A DNA stretch of 64,000 nt from the NCBI GenBank assembly GCA_037191015.1, contig JBBCKD010000032.1, positions 124,001-188,000 on the forward strand, written 5' to 3'. The stretch comes from Ravibacter sp037191015 (lineage in GTDB: Bacteria > Bacteroidota > Bacteroidia > Cytophagales > Spirosomataceae). The position numbers and the translations under genes were made by a program. Under the pieces are notes generated by a model. That model did not search any database. It saw nothing but the letters and a program-made list of their open reading frames with translations, and was not told where the DNA came from. Shown piece by piece: positions 26,553-35,308 of this stretch (position 1 is the stretch's first letter; every line of letters begins with the position of its first letter).

Positions 26553-28877
26553 GTGAAAACCACCCGTTTAATCAGCCTGGCAGTTCTATCCGTATTGCTT
26601 TATTTCTGCAAAACAGTACGGACAGACACTACTCAACAGCCCGTTTCCAAAAATGGAGAAGGGTATAAGAGACCGGATATAAGCTGGATGAAGAACTTCA
26701 GCGAATCTCCGGTGATATCTCCCGAACAGTCTCTGAAACTCCTCAAAACAGAGGAAGGGTTCGAAATTTCATTTGTGGCTTCCGAGCCCGTGGTACAGAC
26801 GCCGGTAGCCATGCTATTCGATCGCAAGGGCAGGATCTGGGTAGCAGAGATGACGGGTTATATGCCCGACGTATCGGGGACCGGCGAAGATATCCCCAAC
26901 GGGAAGATCGTCATCCTCGAAGACACCGACGGCAACGGGGTGATGGACAAGCGGAAAATATTCCTTGACTCCCTTGTGCTTCCCAGGTCGCTTTGCTTTT
27001 ATGAAGACGGCATATTGATAGCAGAGCCTCCGGGTCTCTGGTTTTACAGGATAGCAGACGACAAGCCGGTTGCGAAAACGCTCGTAGATTCGGTTTACGC
27101 GGTAGGAGGCAACGTCGAACACCAGCCGAACGGGCTCCTGAGGGCAATGGACAACTGGATATACAATGCAAAATCCAATAAAAGATACCGGAAATACGGC
27201 GATGAATGGAAAATAGAGCGGACGCATTTCAGGGGGCAATGGGGCCTTTCCCAGGACGACCAGGGCCGGCTCTACTACAACCATAACTCAGCCAATGTAT
27301 TGGGCGACAACTTTTTGCCCGGGTTTGGCCACTGGAACCAGCACCAGAAGGAAGTCACCGGGTTTAACGCAAGGATCGTAGCCAGCAACCGGGTATATCC
27401 CCGGCGCCCCACTCCGGGAGTCAACCGCGGGTATATGACCGGCATACTGGACGACAGCCTCCGCCTCGTCAATTTTACGGCAGCCTGCGGCCCCCTGGTT
27501 TACAGGGGCGATCTCTTCGGGCCTGCCTATGCTTCCAACGTATTTGTGCCCGAGCCTTCCGCCAACCTGATCAAGAGGAATATCATAGAGGAAGAAGGCT
27601 ATATCACACCCGGGAAACAAGCTTATGCAAACCGGGAGTTTGTATCGGGCACCGACGAGCGGTTTCGCCCGGTAGCGCTGAGCAATGCGCCCGACGGGGC
27701 CATCTACGTGGCAGATATGTACAGGGGCATCATCCAGCACAAGACCTATGTGACGCCCTATCTGAGACAGGAAATCAGCGAACGCTCGCTGACGCAACCT
27801 CTGAACCTGGGAAGAATCTATAAGATCGCTCCGCGGGGGGCCAAAACCGGCCCTGTCGAATTGAACGACGACGATGAAAGCCTTATCGCCATGCTGGGGC
27901 ATCCCAACGGATGGATAAGGGACTATGCCCAGCAGACCATTATCGACAGGAAGAAAACCGGCCTCATACCCAGGCTGAAAATGATCGCCTCTGCCAGCCC
28001 CGACGAGCTTGAGCGACTCCATTGCTTCTATACGCTGGAAGGCCTGGGCGCTCTTTCGGCCGGGGAAGTCCTGCCGCTCTATACACAGGAGTCCTTCCGC
28101 CTGCAGGTGCTGGCTTTCGGACTTACGCCTTCTGTGATCGACCGGGATAACTACAGGCTGTTCACCGCTGTATGGGAAAAACTCATTGCCGGCGACAAGC
28201 TGATGACATTTCCGTATATAGCTTTCAGCATAAACGCGGTAAAAGCATTTGACGACGCGCTGGCACAGGAAATACTGCATCGCCTTGCCCGGAAGCAACC
28301 CGGCAATCCCTACCTGGCGGCAGCTATAGTAAGCAATCTCCGGGACAGGGAAAGCGAATTCCTGAAGGTATCTGCACAAACCATCAGCGATACCACTTCG
28401 GCGTTGATCGTACAGCTTAAATCGGCCATCGAAAACGGGATCAAAGAAAGCCTCTCCCGCAACCAGGCTCTCCTTTCAAAGAAATACCCCAAAGGCGCTG
28501 AATTTTATAATACTATATGCCAAACCTGCCATGGCTCCGACGGGAACGGAGTCCAGGGACTCGCACCACCTCTGAACCAGTCGGAGTGGGTCACAGGGCG
28601 GAAAGATATCCTTACCTCTATTGTACTCTTCGGCCTGACAGGCCCGGTAACGGTAGGCAACCGGCTCTACCAGGCTCCTGAAATCAGCGCCGACATGCCC
28701 GGTATCGGCTATGATCCGGATATTTCCAGCGGGCAGATAGCCGAGATGCTGAGCTACATACGAAAGTCCTGGCAAAACGACGCCGACCCGGTGTCTGAAG
28801 AAGAAGTGGAAGAAATAAGGAAGAAATTCGCAGGCCGGGAAAAAGCCTTCACCATCAAGGAGCTCGAACAGTTGTAG
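26553..28877 (+). CDS. exported dehydrogenase-like beta-propeller with C-terminal cytochrome c domain
   Basis: This 774-residue exported protein starts at GTG (26553) with a lipoprotein-type signal (VLLYFC, Cys about 19). The N-terminal half (about 55-430) is the putative membrane-bound dehydrogenase beta-propeller (TIGR02604-like) with GFEISFVASEPVVQTPVAML and NGKIVILEDTDGNGVMDK. A helical HEAT-like middle follows (about 440-630). A cytochrome c domain then has CQTCHGSDGNG near residue 656, the haem-binding CxxCH. Such proteins occur in Bacteroidota and Planctomycetes with sugar dehydrogenases. The reaction is not established; transfer of electrons from an oxidised sugar to the respiratory chain is likely. 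Confidence 0.85.
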   Translation: MKTTRLISLAVLSVLLYFCKTVRTDTTQQPVSKNGEGYKRPDISWMKNFSESPVISPEQSLKLLKTEEGFEISFVASEPVVQTPVAMLFDRKGRIWVAEMTGYMPDVSGTGEDIPNGKIVILEDTDGNGVMDKRKIFLDSLVLPRSLCFYEDGILIAEPPGLWFYRIADDKPVAKTLVDSVYAVGGNVEHQPNGLLRAMDNWIYNAKSNKRYRKYGDEWKIERTHFRGQWGLSQDDQGRLYYNHNSANVLGDNFLPGFGHWNQHQKEVTGFNARIVASNRVYPRRPTPGVNRGYMTGILDDSLRLVNFTAACGPLVYRGDLFGPAYASNVFVPEPSANLIKRNIIEEEGYITPGKQAYANREFVSGTDERFRPVALSNAPDGAIYVADMYRGIIQHKTYVTPYLRQEISERSLTQPLNLGRIYKIAPRGAKTGPVELNDDDESLIAMLGHPNGWIRDYAQQTIIDRKKTGLIPRLKMIASASPDELERLHCFYTLEGLGALSAGEVLPLYTQESFRLQVLAFGLTPSVIDRDNYRLFTAVWEKLIAGDKLMTFPYIAFSINAVKAFDDALAQEILHRLARKQPGNPYLAAAIVSNLRDRESEFLKVSAQTISDTTSALIVQLKSAIENGIKESLSRNQALLSKKYPKGAEFYNTICQTCHGSDGNGVQGLAPPLNQSEWVTGRKDILTSIVLFGLTGPVTVGNRLYQAPEISADMPGIGYDPDISSGQIAEMLSYIRKSWQNDADPVSEEEVEEIRKKFAGREKAFTIKELEQL

Positions 28878-29851
28878 CCGGAACAAACGCTTCTCCATCC
28901 GGAACGATTACAGGTGAACGGCAGGCGTAACGGCCGGCAGTTGTTTGTTTCATCATAGCCCGCAGCCGTCTCCGGCTCAGACAATCAAAGTACTTGGATG
29001 AATTTATTCTACAAACTCTGTAGACAACAACACCTGGCAACTAAAAATAGTTGATTGTATTTTCTATCAACTACAAATCAAAATATTTGCTATTTGTTAT
29101 AATGTTTTACTATATTTGAATTGATGTCTCTGATATACCCTATTAGTATAGACGTAAGCAGGTAGACGAATTCAACGTATTGAGAATCTCGCCCTTAGTG
29201 ATTCTTCCGGTTAATGAAATAATTCTCTATTACTAATGATAACTTTAAAACTAACTTTGAATGGAAAAACTACTCCTTCTTCCCGGCAGGAAGATTTCTG
29301 ACCGTTAGCTTACCAAAACGCAGAACGTTTACTCTTTTCTGGGAGCGATGCAGGCCCGGCTGAATGAATGCCCAGAGCTTCTTCTGTCGTCGGCTGGCCT
29401 TCGATTTTTATACAGGCCTACGGTGTTACGATCTTTTCACCGGTTTTGAAGCCGGAGAGAAGCCATGGAATATTTTAGAAATCATTCTTAAACTTTTTAC
29501 AACTTTATTGAAAAGGGAATTTTACCCTGAACGGCACGATATCTGCTAAACCGATAAATGTCAGTGCCTGTTTTACCTGAAGCGGGTCTGTATCCGGCAT
29601 TCAGAGCAGTGTTGCAATAGCAAATACCGACATACAAATATTTGCCTGCGACGCCCCTTTCGACTCATTGATTAGCCAATTGGGATTTTGTCTGATTCAT
29701 AAAAATCAGCAACTGGAAGATTATTGCCGTTGCAACCTGTTATACCGGCGCCAAAATCCCGTATTCCAGACAGGAAATCAGTACAGGAGAGTATCTATAC
29801 GTGCGACAGTCAGGAACAATATGCTTCTTTTTACCATTAAACCACAAAGCT
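28878..29851. other. long AT-rich region upstream of the surface protein gene
   Basis: These 974 bases contain no open frame with recognisable protein content on either strand. The first 150 bases are the tail of the previous operon. An inverted repeat (AGTTGAT at 29049-29055, ATCAACT at 29066-29072) and a good Bacteroidota promoter (29086-29118) lie in the AT-rich stretch 29040-29120. That promoter would give a leader of about 720 bases before the surface protein ATG. No tRNA, riboswitch or transposase remnant was recognised. Confidence 0.6.
29086..29118 (+). promoter_or_regulatory. candidate promoter, TTTG-21-TATATTTG
   Basis: TTTG at 29086-29089 and TATATTTG at 29111-29118 with a 21-base spacer fit the Bacteroidota consensus well. 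An inverted repeat with 7-base arms and a 10-base gap (29049-29072) sits 13 bases upstream of the -33 box, where an activator could bind. No other gene start lies between this promoter and the surface protein gene at 29852. Confidence 0.5.
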
Positions 29852-32800
29852 ATGATTGACCTTTTCCGAAACATTTTCCGGGCGACAGATTTGGGAAAAT
29901 CTGCCCCGGCAACAAACTATCTGCTATTACTGGCATTGCTGTTATCGTCGTTTAACATTTCAGCTCAGCAAAGTGCATTAGAGTGCAATACCGTTACCAA
30001 CTGGACAACCCCGACCGTCAGCTTTAACCAGATATCAGGGCACACCGGAACTGCATTAACGAACTCTGGAAATATTACCGACGGCAACGAGGCTTCGGGA
30101 GCAACCCTTACGCTGGTCTCCAGAAGATACAGTGAAGGGCTTGGCCTTTGCAACGCGACGACAACAGCCTCCGTACAAATCAATATTAACGACGTTCCGA
30201 GGGAGTACAACCGCGGTAACTTTGTAGGTATCATTACTTCTGCAAATCCTCTCACGACATTCGATTCCTTTACTTTCACGATGCTGGATGCCTCGGGAAA
30301 TCCGATAGGATCGGCGCTTACACCCACCGTGACAAATCTCGGGGGCGGGAACTACCAGGTTGGCGTCATTACCCCTTCGGGGGCAGGTACGTTCACCGGT
30401 ATCAGGATATCCGCTACGCTGGATGCTCCCGGAGGTGCAGCCTGTACAGTCGGGTTGGGAAGCGCTACAAACACAGAAAGCATTCAGATCCGCAATATTG
30501 CCCAGGTTAACTATTGCGCCGGTGTCGAACTGGCCTGCAACACCAGGACCACTCCTTCCTTCCCGAGCTACAATGTCAGCGTAAGCAGTGGTCAAAGCGG
30601 TTTGCTTAGCACCGTTCTGGGGCTTTTGGGACTCAATGCAGTTGTAAATCCCGGGGACCTGATCAGCCCTTCCACTACAGATTATGCATCTTTCATTTCG
30701 CTGGTAGGTCTGAGCCTCGGGCCTATTACAGATGAAGAAAGGTATATTGCCGTTACCGACAACGTAACTACCTACCCGGCCGGGACATTCGCAGGCTTTG
30801 TAATCGAAAACAACAACCTCATAAGTCTTTCATTACTCGATAAGTACCAGATAGAGCTGAGAGACAGCAACGGCGATCTTGTACAGCCGGCGATATCAGG
30901 CCCAAGCCTGCTGCTATCGGGCGGTCTGCTTACCGGAAGCGGCCCGAAAACCATCGGCGTTATTGCCGATCAGCCTTTTAACCAGGTCAGGCTCGTCGAA
31001 AAACCCGGAATCGGGGCGTCTGTGGCAGTCGAAACCCGTATTTATACTGCCGTTTTCCGGAAATTATGCGAAGCAACTTCAACAGCCTGCAACACGCCTA
31101 CCAGGATAACCGATTCCACCCACCCTGTTATACTGAGCACTGCAAATACAGGTGTAAGCGGTACTATCGGGGTCAACTTCAACGTTGTCGACGCGGATAA
31201 CCTGCTCGATGCCGACGCCGTCGATCCCGCCCGGATCATCTTACCTGCCGGCGCCGGAAGCGGCTTCATTTCTGTAAAGAAAGGTTTGTCAGAGTTCCCT
31301 GAGAATGCCCTGGTCGGGTTTGACGTATCACGGCCCGTTATCGCCAATGTCGGCTTGCTCCAGGGGTTCACGATTAAAACCTTCCTCAACGGGACGCCTA
31401 CAACAGACGAAATAACAGATAACCAGCTACTGACGGTCAACTCTTCCATCCTATCAGGAACATCACGGCAGCTGATAGGATTCATCCCCAAGGAGCCTTT
31501 CGATGAAATTCAGCTGATCGTAAGCGGGGTTTCAGTAGCCTCTACAACGAACGTTCATGCCCTTGTAATACAGGAATTCTGCCTGTCGGAAGAAGACCTG
31601 GCATGCAACAACCCTACGCCTGCCTCAATTCCCGAAAACCCGGTTTACATCAACTCGGCCAATACCGGTGTTGATGCGCTCGCTTGTGTAGGCTGCAGCA
31701 TCAACAATACCCAGAATATCATCGACGGTAATTCATCAAGCTATGCCTCGGTAATCCTGACTGCAGGCGCAGATATCGATGCAAGCGTTTCGGTAGCCAA
31801 TGCGCTTGAGACCTATCCGGCCAAATCATTCGCAGGTTTTGAGATCGGCACTGCTACCTTGTTGTCGGCCGATATACTATCTTCTATCGAGATCAACCTG
31901 TACAACGACGGCAACCCCACTCCTGTAAAAACCGTGAGCTCTGCCGGACTCCTCCTGAGCGCCACTTCCAGCATCCTCGACGAAGGATTGAACCGCCAGT
32001 TGATCGGGATTGTATCAGAGTTTCCTTTCGATGAAGCGCAGATCGTTTTCAAACAGACCGGCGTTAACCTTGGAACCATCAGGGTTTACAATGCAGTCTT
32101 CACCGGCAGCTGCGCGCTCACGCCCATCACCTGCAACAGCAGCTACTACCTCACTCAAACTGCCTTCCCGGTTTACATTAACCCTGAGAGAACCGGGGCC
32201 AGCGGGATCGCAAGCGTCGACCTGGGCGGCGTGAAAGATGCCTGGAACGTAGTTTCGGCTGCAACAGACGATTATGCCCTGTTAGGCGTTAACGCCGATG
32301 TGGATGCCCTTGCCCAAACCTCCATTTCGGTAATAGACGCACTCAACGTTTATCCCTCCGGAACGGTAGCCGGCTTCACTATTCGTGTCGATCCTGAATT
32401 GGTCGGTCTCGGCCTGTTTTCCGCATTGACCGTAAGGACCTATCTTAACGGCACACCGGCAGGAAGCTCAACGGTAGGAAGCCTTATTGACCTTGAGTTG
32501 CTCGGCCTTCCGCTCTTCGGATCCGGCAGCGGTATTTATAATGTAGGCTTTGTGAGCCCTCTTCCGTTCAACGAGATCCAGATAGTGGCCTCGAAGCTGG
32601 TAGATGTCGACCTGCTCAACGAAATACGCGTATATGGCGCATTTGTCGATACCCGTACCGCGACAAACGACGGAACGCTTTCCTGTATCACTACCAACCC
32701 GGATATCAACGTAGCCTACATAAACAAACCCGTGTCAGGCAATGTCAGCACCAATGACTATATAGGCAGCGGACAAACTGTTACTTACGGCACACCGGTA

Positions 32801-34102
32801 CCCGGGTCAAATCCGACCGGCGCTGTCCCTGATATGGAGGATGACGGGAGCTATACATTTGTAGCTACAACACCGGGCGTATATACCTTCGAAGTCCCGG
32901 TATGTCCTGCGGGTGAGACTGTAGACTGCCCTACCGAGACGCTCACTATTACGGTGCTCGATCCCGCCAGGTCCGACAACCCGCCGGTTGCCAATGTCGA
33001 CCTCGTTAACACAACAGGAAGCGAAACCACTCCTGCTACGGTTACCATAGACGTAAAAGCCAACGATAAAGAGGGTAATTTGGGCGGAGCTCTGCAGGAT
33101 CCAACTGTAGAAAGCAATCCGGCCAACGGTACTGCCACTGCAGTAGATGGCAAGATAGAATATACTCCCGCACCCGGGTTCTATGGTAAAGATGTATTTA
33201 CCTATAGGGTATGCGAGACTCCCTCCACGATATGTCGCGTGGCCGAAGTCATTGTGAATGTCCTTCCCCCGGGAACTTCTGCTATAATAGCGTCCGACGA
33301 TTATAACAGGACTACGATCGGCTCGCAACTCTCGGCTCCGGCCGCGGGAGTGCTGATAAACGACAGGGATGCAGCCGGAGGAGCTATTACTGTAACCACA
33401 ACATCTGTATCCAACAGCGCCGGTACAGTAACGTTCTCTCCGAACGGATCGTACGTATATGTGCCTAATTCCGGATTTACCGGTACCGGTGTATTCCCTT
33501 ATCAGGCGCAAAACACTGCCGGAATAGCAGCCGGCGCCACGCTGTATATCTCCGTTTACGACCCGACTACGCTGCCGGTTAAGCTCAGTGAATTTGTCGT
33601 CAGCAAAGAAGCAGACGCAGCTCACCTTTCCTGGAGCACTACCGAGGAACAAAACAGCGAGCGTTTCGAAGTAGAGCGCAGCATCGAAGGCAAAAGCTGG
33701 CATAGATTGGGCATTGTTCCGGCATCGGGGAACAGTAGTATCGTTCGCCGTTATGCTTACGTCGACGCAACCCCTGCGGAAGGCGTCAACTATTACCGGC
33801 TTAAAATGATAGACAAGGACGGTACTTCCGCGTACAGCCAGACCAGGAGCGCCTCTTTCGCGCTTGCTGAGGAGATTACCATCACGCCTAACCCGGCAGT
33901 TGAAAACCTTAAAGTGAAAGTGCGTGATGCAGGAAGCGTGGAAAAAGTAGAGCTGATTTCCGCTACCGGGCAGGTTCTTTACCGCTCGGTGACCAACCCG
34001 CTTGCCGATATCGAGGTCCGTCACCTCCCTGCCGGCATGTATATTCTCAATATTACGAGAACCGGTGGGCGTATATCCACACACAAGGTGCTCAAAAACT
34101 GA
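29852..34102 (+). CDS. large repetitive surface protein with Por-type (T9SS) sorting domain
   Basis: This 1416-residue secreted protein starts at the ATG at 29852 (MIDLFRNIFRATDLG). The hydrophobic signal YLLLLALLLSSFNISAQQ follows; an upstream GTG is less likely. Five tandem units of about 180 residues begin near residues 43, 228, 412, 584 and 760, each opening with CN and then P...NTG-like strands and closing in FNEIQ/FDEAQ-type segments. Next come two Ig/cadherin-like modules (about 1000-1250, e.g. TTGSETTPATVTIDVKANDK) and a linker. The C-terminal type IX secretion sorting domain (about 1330-1416, ITPNPAVENLKVKVRDAG to HKVLKN) completes it. It is probably anchored on or released from the surface; adhesion or gliding is a guess. 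Confidence 0.85.
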   Translation: MIDLFRNIFRATDLGKSAPATNYLLLLALLLSSFNISAQQSALECNTVTNWTTPTVSFNQISGHTGTALTNSGNITDGNEASGATLTLVSRRYSEGLGLCNATTTASVQININDVPREYNRGNFVGIITSANPLTTFDSFTFTMLDASGNPIGSALTPTVTNLGGGNYQVGVITPSGAGTFTGIRISATLDAPGGAACTVGLGSATNTESIQIRNIAQVNYCAGVELACNTRTTPSFPSYNVSVSSGQSGLLSTVLGLLGLNAVVNPGDLISPSTTDYASFISLVGLSLGPITDEERYIAVTDNVTTYPAGTFAGFVIENNNLISLSLLDKYQIELRDSNGDLVQPAISGPSLLLSGGLLTGSGPKTIGVIADQPFNQVRLVEKPGIGASVAVETRIYTAVFRKLCEATSTACNTPTRITDSTHPVILSTANTGVSGTIGVNFNVVDADNLLDADAVDPARIILPAGAGSGFISVKKGLSEFPENALVGFDVSRPVIANVGLLQGFTIKTFLNGTPTTDEITDNQLLTVNSSILSGTSRQLIGFIPKEPFDEIQLIVSGVSVASTTNVHALVIQEFCLSEEDLACNNPTPASIPENPVYINSANTGVDALACVGCSINNTQNIIDGNSSSYASVILTAGADIDASVSVANALETYPAKSFAGFEIGTATLLSADILSSIEINLYNDGNPTPVKTVSSAGLLLSATSSILDEGLNRQLIGIVSEFPFDEAQIVFKQTGVNLGTIRVYNAVFTGSCALTPITCNSSYYLTQTAFPVYINPERTGASGIASVDLGGVKDAWNVVSAATDDYALLGVNADVDALAQTSISVIDALNVYPSGTVAGFTIRVDPELVGLGLFSALTVRTYLNGTPAGSSTVGSLIDLELLGLPLFGSGSGIYNVGFVSPLPFNEIQIVASKLVDVDLLNEIRVYGAFVDTRTATNDGTLSCITTNPDINVAYINKPVSGNVSTNDYIGSGQTVTYGTPVPGSNPTGAVPDMEDDGSYTFVATTPGVYTFEVPVCPAGETVDCPTETLTITVLDPARSDNPPVANVDLVNTTGSETTPATVTIDVKANDKEGNLGGALQDPTVESNPANGTATAVDGKIEYTPAPGFYGKDVFTYRVCETPSTICRVAEVIVNVLPPGTSAIIASDDYNRTTIGSQLSAPAAGVLINDRDAAGGAITVTTTSVSNSAGTVTFSPNGSYVYVPNSGFTGTGVFPYQAQNTAGIAAGATLYISVYDPTTLPVKLSEFVVSKEADAAHLSWSTTEEQNSERFEVERSIEGKSWHRLGIVPASGNSSIVRRYAYVDATPAEGVNYYRLKMIDKDGTSAYSQTRSASFALAEEITITPNPAVENLKVKVRDAGSVEKVELISATGQVLYRSVTNPLADIEVRHLPAGMYILNITRTGGRISTHKVLKN

Positions 34103-34123
34103 CAAGCGGTCTGTTTTGAGTAC

Positions 34124-34165
34124 ATAACGAAGAAAGGGCTCTTGCGGGAGCCCTTTCTTCGTTAT
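34124..34165 (+). terminator. perfect 18-bp hairpin between convergent genes
   Basis: Arms 34124-34141 and 34148-34165 are exact reverse complements with the loop ttgcgg. It lies between the stop of the surface protein gene and the stop of the methyltransferase gene on the other strand, and serves both as a terminator. Confidence 0.8.
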
Positions 34166-34179
34166 AACTTATATACAAT

Positions 34180-35112
34180 CTAGCCGGCCAGAATATAATT
34201 TCTCACCCTTTCCATCTTATCCCCGGTATTGCTCCTTACAGTCTCCGTTTCGCTCACCACATCTCTTATCACAAACCCTGCATCTGTAAGTAGCCGCTTC
34301 GCCTTTTCCAGGTCGTAAAGCTCAAATCCGTGACGTGTAAACGGCAGCCTGTCCATAGAATCCGCACTGACAAACCCCAGGCAAAATATCCCGTTTTCCG
34401 ACTTGAGCACACGGCGTATTTCAGCAGTATATGCGGCAGGCTCTTCCCAGAAATAGATGGTATTGACTGTCACAACGCGGTCGAAAGCCTGGTCGCCGAA
34501 TGGAAGCGTCCTCCCGTCTGTCATCAGGAAAGCTATATTGTTTAGTCCCCGGCACCGCTCTGAAGCCTCCTGGATCATGGTTTCGGAAATCTCCACACCG
34601 GTATAGCACAAGCCCGGCCGCTGCTTCATCACATCGGTAAGATGAGCCCCGTTTCCGGGTCCCAGTTCCAGCAGTTGCTCTTCGCCGGAAAGGTCCAGCA
34701 GCTCAAAGGCTCTCATGATCATCCCCATATTGGCATGATTCATATGAATACCGGTTTTGATCCCTCCTTCGCCTGATGGGCTCCTGAGCTGGTCCGCTAC
34801 GGCCTTCCAGTCCGGCTCCGGCGGCAACGGCTCGTCCTTCCATACGATCTCCAGGTTTTCGCGGAATGCAAATTTCTCCAGGTGCGTGACCAGCACGTAT
34901 TTGATCTGCCTGATCCCTTCGAAAGAATCGGAAGACAGGTCGAAACGGAGCGTTTCACTGTCGGCAGTCATGAGCGCCCGGCCGAACGGGAATTCCGCAC
35001 TGCCTTCCTTTTCATTATAGGTCACTTTGATTTTGTGTACAAAGTGCTTGCACAGCTTCCTTATATAGCTGCTTGCTTCTGTGGTCTTTATTATTGTACT
35101 TGAAGTTTTCAT
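34180..35112 (-). CDS. DUF2218 domain fused to a class I SAM-dependent methyltransferase
   Basis: Residues 1-95 (SYIRKLCKHFVHKIKV, FPFGRALM, THLEKFAFRE and LEIVWKDEP) look like a complete DUF2218 domain, normally a stand-alone protein of about 95 residues. Residues 130-310 are a Rossmann methyltransferase with motif I LLELGPGNGAHL, the acidic strand end YTGVEIS, DGRTLPFGDQAFD and VVTVNTIYFWEEP. The enzyme would move a methyl group from S-adenosylmethionine to an unknown acceptor. DUF2218 proteins are often found near iron or heme genes, but no such gene is present here. The gene is cytosolic. Confidence 0.82.
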   Translation of the reverse strand: MKTSSTIIKTTEASSYIRKLCKHFVHKIKVTYNEKEGSAEFPFGRALMTADSETLRFDLSSDSFEGIRQIKYVLVTHLEKFAFRENLEIVWKDEPLPPEPDWKAVADQLRSPSGEGGIKTGIHMNHANMGMIMRAFELLDLSGEEQLLELGPGNGAHLTDVMKQRPGLCYTGVEISETMIQEASERCRGLNNIAFLMTDGRTLPFGDQAFDRVVTVNTIYFWEEPAAYTAEIRRVLKSENGIFCLGFVSADSMDRLPFTRHGFELYDLEKAKRLLTDAGFVIRDVVSETETVRSNTGDKMERVRNYILAG

Positions 35113-35131
35113 GTGTATAAATGGGTATCGA

Positions 35132-35308
35132 TCATGTTTTTTTCATCTCCTGTATAGCTACTACTACAACGTTCAACAACGCTGCGGGAGTTTCAGGCGG
35201 GACAAAATCTTTGAAGTCTTTTTCTCCGGGGGTGAAAACGGCAGTAAAAGAATCGCCCCCGCCGCTTTTGTTTCCTGAACCTAAATGATCTCCTTCTTCA
35301 TCCGGCAT
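35132..35308 (-). CDS. candidate small ORF upstream of the methyltransferase
   Basis: A 58-codon frame starts at the ATG at 35308 (MPDEEGDHLGSGNKSGGGDS), continues FTAVFTPGEKDFKDFVPPET and ends PAALLNVVVVAIQEMKKT. It stops 19 bases before the methyltransferase ATG. Codon use looks like that of neighbouring genes, with no rare runs. Its start overlaps the divergent glycosidase-like start in the same CATG, so an independent promoter would have to lie inside that gene. I do not recognise a family. It may be a real small gene, a gene remnant, or chance. Confidence 0.3.
   Translation of the reverse strand: MPDEEGDHLGSGNKSGGGDSFTAVFTPGEKDFKDFVPPETPAALLNVVVVAIQEMKKT

Noticed and set aside
29364..29549. 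61-codon open frame in the long region before the surface protein
   Set aside because: No family resemblance and no supporting start; treated as part of the untranslated region.
32807..34105. Long open frame on the minus strand opposite the surface protein
   Set aside because: Antisense to the third-position-biased coding frame of the surface protein; its translation has no domain-like content. Similar antisense frames lie opposite the SusC and SusD genes (for example 41648-42484, 47257-48360, 50213-51259) and opposite the dehydrogenase (27288-28379).
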